From: Nymphaea colorata
Lineage: Eukaryota > Streptophyta > Magnoliopsida > Nymphaeales > Nymphaeaceae
Reading direction: 5' to 3'
DNA length: 64,000 nucleotides
NCBI RefSeq assembly: GCF_008831285.2
Contig: NC_045144.1
Span: forward strand, 24,383,716 to 24,447,715
Shown: one piece after another, positions 60,800 to 64,000 of the stretch
Position numbering within the stretch: position 1 is the first letter of the stretch
How the letters are laid out: each line of letters starts with the position of its first letter
Position numbers and translations under genes: made by a program
Notes under the pieces: generated by a model
Seen by the model: only the letters and a program-made list of their open reading frames with translations
Databases searched by the model: none
Told to the model about the DNA's origin: nothing

Positions 60800-62199
60800 G
60801 GTAAGGTGGAAGTGGGCCAGAAAACACCTATGCATTTGTGAGGTTCCAGTGGAGTGCTATGGGCAGTTACGAGCACCAGCCCCACAAATTTTTGCTATAT
60901 TTATATATGTACCTTTGATTCTTTAGTTATTTGTAAATATTAAAGCCCCTTAAAGTATGAGAATGATTTAAATAATGCCCATCAGCTAAAAATTGCTAGT
61001 TCCACCACTGTTTTTTTTTATAGCCACAAATGGGTAGAGATCTTCATATATCCATTTTGAATTGGATATTTGACCATTCCAACAAAATCAGATATAAAAA
61101 GATTAATATTTAATTAAGAAATTGAATTGAATTGATCAAATATACATAAATATCTGATCCAATTTGTATGCAGATTCAGACTTCCTATATCCAATCCTCT
61201 TACATGCATTTTGAAAATCGGTTGGATTCAGTCCAAAATTCGCATTTGGGCTCAGATATGATTTCTCTTTATTTGTACTCAAATCGGAGTACATGGATAT
61301 CCAAAAAATTGGATACGTTTAAGATATATCCTATTGGAATCCAATCCTTGACATCCCTATAAATAAGGAACATCTGATTTTCTAAGGGGCATTCCTTTGA
61401 ATTTCCTATGGCATTGCTGCTTTGCTGGTAAATGCAGAGGACAGGATGGCATGCATGTAGCTAGTGAAATTGTTCAATAGAGGTGGTTGAAATGCATATG
61501 ATGCTTCTTGGGGAATTCCTGTTGCGATTCTCAATAGATATCCTTGTCCATACTGAAAAGGCTTCCTTGTCTTCTTCATTTTCAGTCAGATTCAAACAGG
61601 AAAAGAAGGTTCCCAATCAAGGGTTCCCCCAGAATAACAGATCAAGAGATGAATTAGCGGATCACAGGGCTAAGTCGAAGCATGTGCCACTTTGCGATGG
61701 CTTTTTGGGCTTTGCTAATCTAATCCCCTGATCAATGAACCTACAAAATCCCTCAAATTGGGAAGATTTGAACCGTAGTCTCATATCAATCCCTGCGGGC
61801 CACGATTCATCTATAGCCGAGGCTCAGACATGGCATCGAAAGAGTGACCGGAACCTGTCCCTGACCAGCTCATGAGTAGCATCCCCTTCTCCTATCGTGG
61901 ATGGATTGTAGCCTGTGGTCCAATCCATGGATCCCGCCGGGGGGGCGGGGGGGGGGGGGGGGGGTCGGGGCTATAGAGATCCTTGTATGGAAGCTGCAGC
62001 TCTTCCCAATCTTAGGCTAAGTTTGTTTTTTGCACTTAAATCGAAGTGGTTTATATATGCCTTCATGGTGCACCAAAATTTTGTTCGCATGCATGTGATC
62101 TGCCACATGGTGAACGAAGGTTTTCGACAATGAAATTGGGATCGGTAGTCAATGGATTTACTTTATCAAGAATGCCTTGATGGCAAAGGCTAAATTAAA
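60800..62199. other. noncoding interval
   Basis: 61030-61370 has repeated GGATAT/GATTGG words and ends with CCTTGACATCCCTA, resembling another hAT-type MITE end, but its left end is not found. 61490-61960 has open frames without recognisable domains. A poly-G run lies at 61947-61964. Confidence 0.4.
61947..61964 (+). repeat. 18-base poly-G run
   Basis: Part of a longer G-rich stretch (61938-61970) interrupted by a C and a TC. Confidence 0.9.
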
Positions 62200-63275
62200 A
62201 ATAATTTAAATTTTGAATTTTGGCTCCAAAACTCCCTATAAATACCCTCACAATCCTCCCTCTTGGGCATGAGCTCTCGCATAATTTTTAGTGCTTTCTC
62301 ACTTGAAATTTTAAAATGTTTCCTTAGTTTTTTTCTTTCCATTTCTCTCTTCCGCTCTTCTTCATTTTCTCCAATATTGGAAGCAAGTTTCTCCAAGTTC
62401 AAACTCTTCATGGGAACAAGAGGAGACCTCTTAAAGGGATATTTTCATCATTTTGGAGCTTCATCCAAGGCGATCCTTAGATCATTCAAAGAAGGAGACT
62501 GATTTCTAATATCATCTATATTCGAGGTATGTAGTCCTCCATTTTATTTTCATTTCCTCTTGCCACTTCCCCATGGCCGTGCAAGAAAACACTAAAGATT
62601 TCCTCTTCGGAGTCAAGAGCTACTCATGAGTGCACTGGGAGTATGAGCAAGGTGAAATAAATTCCATTTCTTCATTTATGTCCAAAAAATATACTTGTTA
62701 TATGTTTGAGATGATGTTCATGCGTGATATACTGACTCGGGGAAGTCATTCTCTAATCATGTAGGATCAATGCATCCATACATTCACTTTTGCTTCGCAT
62801 CACGAATGATCCCAAACATATCTCTAAAAGAACTTAAGAAAGATGAGACATAGCTCTAACTAGGTAGGAGCCAAACTGGAGTAAAATCTCAAACCTATTT
62901 AACTTCTTAAGAGAACACTAATTCGACTTCAAAAGTGATTTTCAAGGGTTTCTATATAATATTTGTAAATATCTCCCCATTCAAGATTTTACTCAAATCA
63001 AAGCATATGACTCTTCAAAAACTTTCTCAAAATCTTGAAACATCAAATCTTCAACATTTTTCTCAAACACTACACCACATTTAGAATGAACAAGATGTTT
63101 AAACCAAAACAAAATGCATCAAGAATAAATATAGCCCTTGGATTGATTACCCCCAGTAAAGGCGCAGGAAACGGTCATTCCTCGTACTGGTGGGCGAGTA
63201 CCTTTCTCTCTCATTCAAAAATAAAAACCTCATTTTTCAAGAGCACTCCAAAATCCAATAAATTTTTGTGGATGT
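62200..63275 (+). repeat. copy C of the LTR-like repeat family (unexpanded, inverted)
   Basis: The reverse complement is collinear with 30190-33310: TATA block with TTTTGGCTCCAAAACTCCC (62217-62245), a single GTGCACTCATGAGTAGC-like unit (about 62620), the TTAAGTTCTTTTAGAGATAT block (about 62830), the conserved motif (63140-63194), and the TTTATTGGATTTTGGAGTGCT flank near 63250. At about 1.08 kb it is probably close to the unamplified form. No coding domain. Confidence 0.6.
62237..62244 (+). promoter_or_regulatory. TATA-like box in repeat copy C
   Basis: ACTCCCTATAAATACCCTC, the plus-strand counterpart of the minus-strand boxes in copies A and B. Confidence 0.5.
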
Positions 63276-64000
63276 AGACACTATTCTTCTTGGTATGCCT
63301 GTTAATTTGTGAACCCCATCAAATTTCCCCACTTTGTTCCTTTTGCCCATCTATTAAAGTGCTGAATTATTTGGGAAATCCTTCTCCAGGGCAACCCAGA
63401 TTCATGGATCCTTCCAAAGTTCTCACTTTATATGGGTGTGGAAGTGTGGCTGGAAAGGAAAGGATGGAGAGTTGGAAATGCAGGCAAGAGAAATTACACA
63501 TTTTCATAAATGAAAATGGTGGCAAGAACTGAGATCTAGATGGTGATGGACCAGATCTAACATTGTAAGAGCTTTACAATCCGCATAAAACATTGAACCA
63601 CCATTCCTGGTTTTGAACGTGCAGTTCAAATTTGCAAGATTCAACATTAGGATATGTCAGCCTGGTTTTTCTAGTTTTGGAATGAAGCAACATACCTTTT
63701 CAACTAGAATAGTGTTATCAGTTTCAATCTTGCTAACACCTGATTTAATCTTTTGAGCATTATGGATGACAAAGACAACCATTGCATAAGCTGACGGGTG
63801 GGCTTTAGTGGATGGACTAGGCTTTTTAAGCCAGCAGCAGTGGCAGCAGCAATAGAAGAGGAACATTTATTTGAGAATAGTTTAGAATAGATATCTGCTC
63901 TTTATTGTCATTATATTTAGAATTGCACTATATTCAATTGAATTTTTGAGTTTTCTCTACCTCCTTGAATTTTCTTGAGATGAAATAAGTTTTTTTTCTC
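63276..64000. other. noncoding right edge
   Basis: Short frames on both strands without recognisable domains. No gene seen. Confidence 0.45.

Overview
The window reads as nuclear DNA of a flowering plant with a large, repeat-rich genome. The grounds are Ty1/copia and Ty3/gypsy retrotransposons of plant type, plant LINE remnants, hAT-, Harbinger- and CACTA-like DNA transposon pieces, and two fragments of L-type lectin receptor kinase (LecRK) genes, a plant-specific family. I cannot name the species. I found no intact, expressed-looking host gene. Every protein-coding similarity I can support is a decayed transposon or a LecRK fragment, and most of the remaining DNA is AT-rich and unassigned.

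Layout. 1-4713: a minus-strand copia element (copia-A) running off the left edge, with its 5' LTR at 4369-4713. An 880 bp hAT-type element (3482-4361) sits at its LTR/primer-binding-site junction. Copia-A itself interrupts a minus-strand LecRK pseudogene (4714-5327). 5.4-9.2 kb: noncoding. 9.25-11.3 kb: a LINE remnant followed by a plus-strand gypsy protease/reverse-transcriptase remnant. 13618-19023: a complete but dead minus-strand copia element (copia-B) with both LTRs, PBS, gag, pol and polypurine tract. 19-26.5 kb: AT-rich noncoding DNA. 26498-27658: a direct duplication whose copies differ almost only by single-base indels. 27.8-34.2 kb: two copies of a noncoding, TATA-bearing, LTR-like repeat family, with several nested tandem arrays; a third copy lies inverted at 62.2-63.3 kb.

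34.4-38.3 kb: a second LecRK fragment on the plus strand, a LINE tail, a probable En/Spm-type (Transposase_24-like) fragment, and one LTR with PBS (copia-C). 39.6-42.8 kb: a minus-strand LINE ORF2 pseudogene. 42825-43013: a hAT-type MITE with a perfect 8 bp target duplication. 43.0-45.2 kb: a plus-strand copia (copia-D) cut at a CACTA-like terminus. 47.6-48.9 kb: the 3' end of a plus-strand gypsy chromovirus and its LTR, which holds a Harbinger-like MITE. 50977-55558: a minus-strand copia (copia-E) lacking its 5' LTR and sharing an LTR family with copia-C. 59.8-60.8 kb: a LINE tail split by a hAT-like insertion.

There is no operon-like cooperation here. The relations between features are insertional: each element dates the one it interrupts. 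All coordinates for decayed elements are approximate except where LTR ends, target duplications or start codons are quoted. All similarities were judged by eye from translations, not from a database search.
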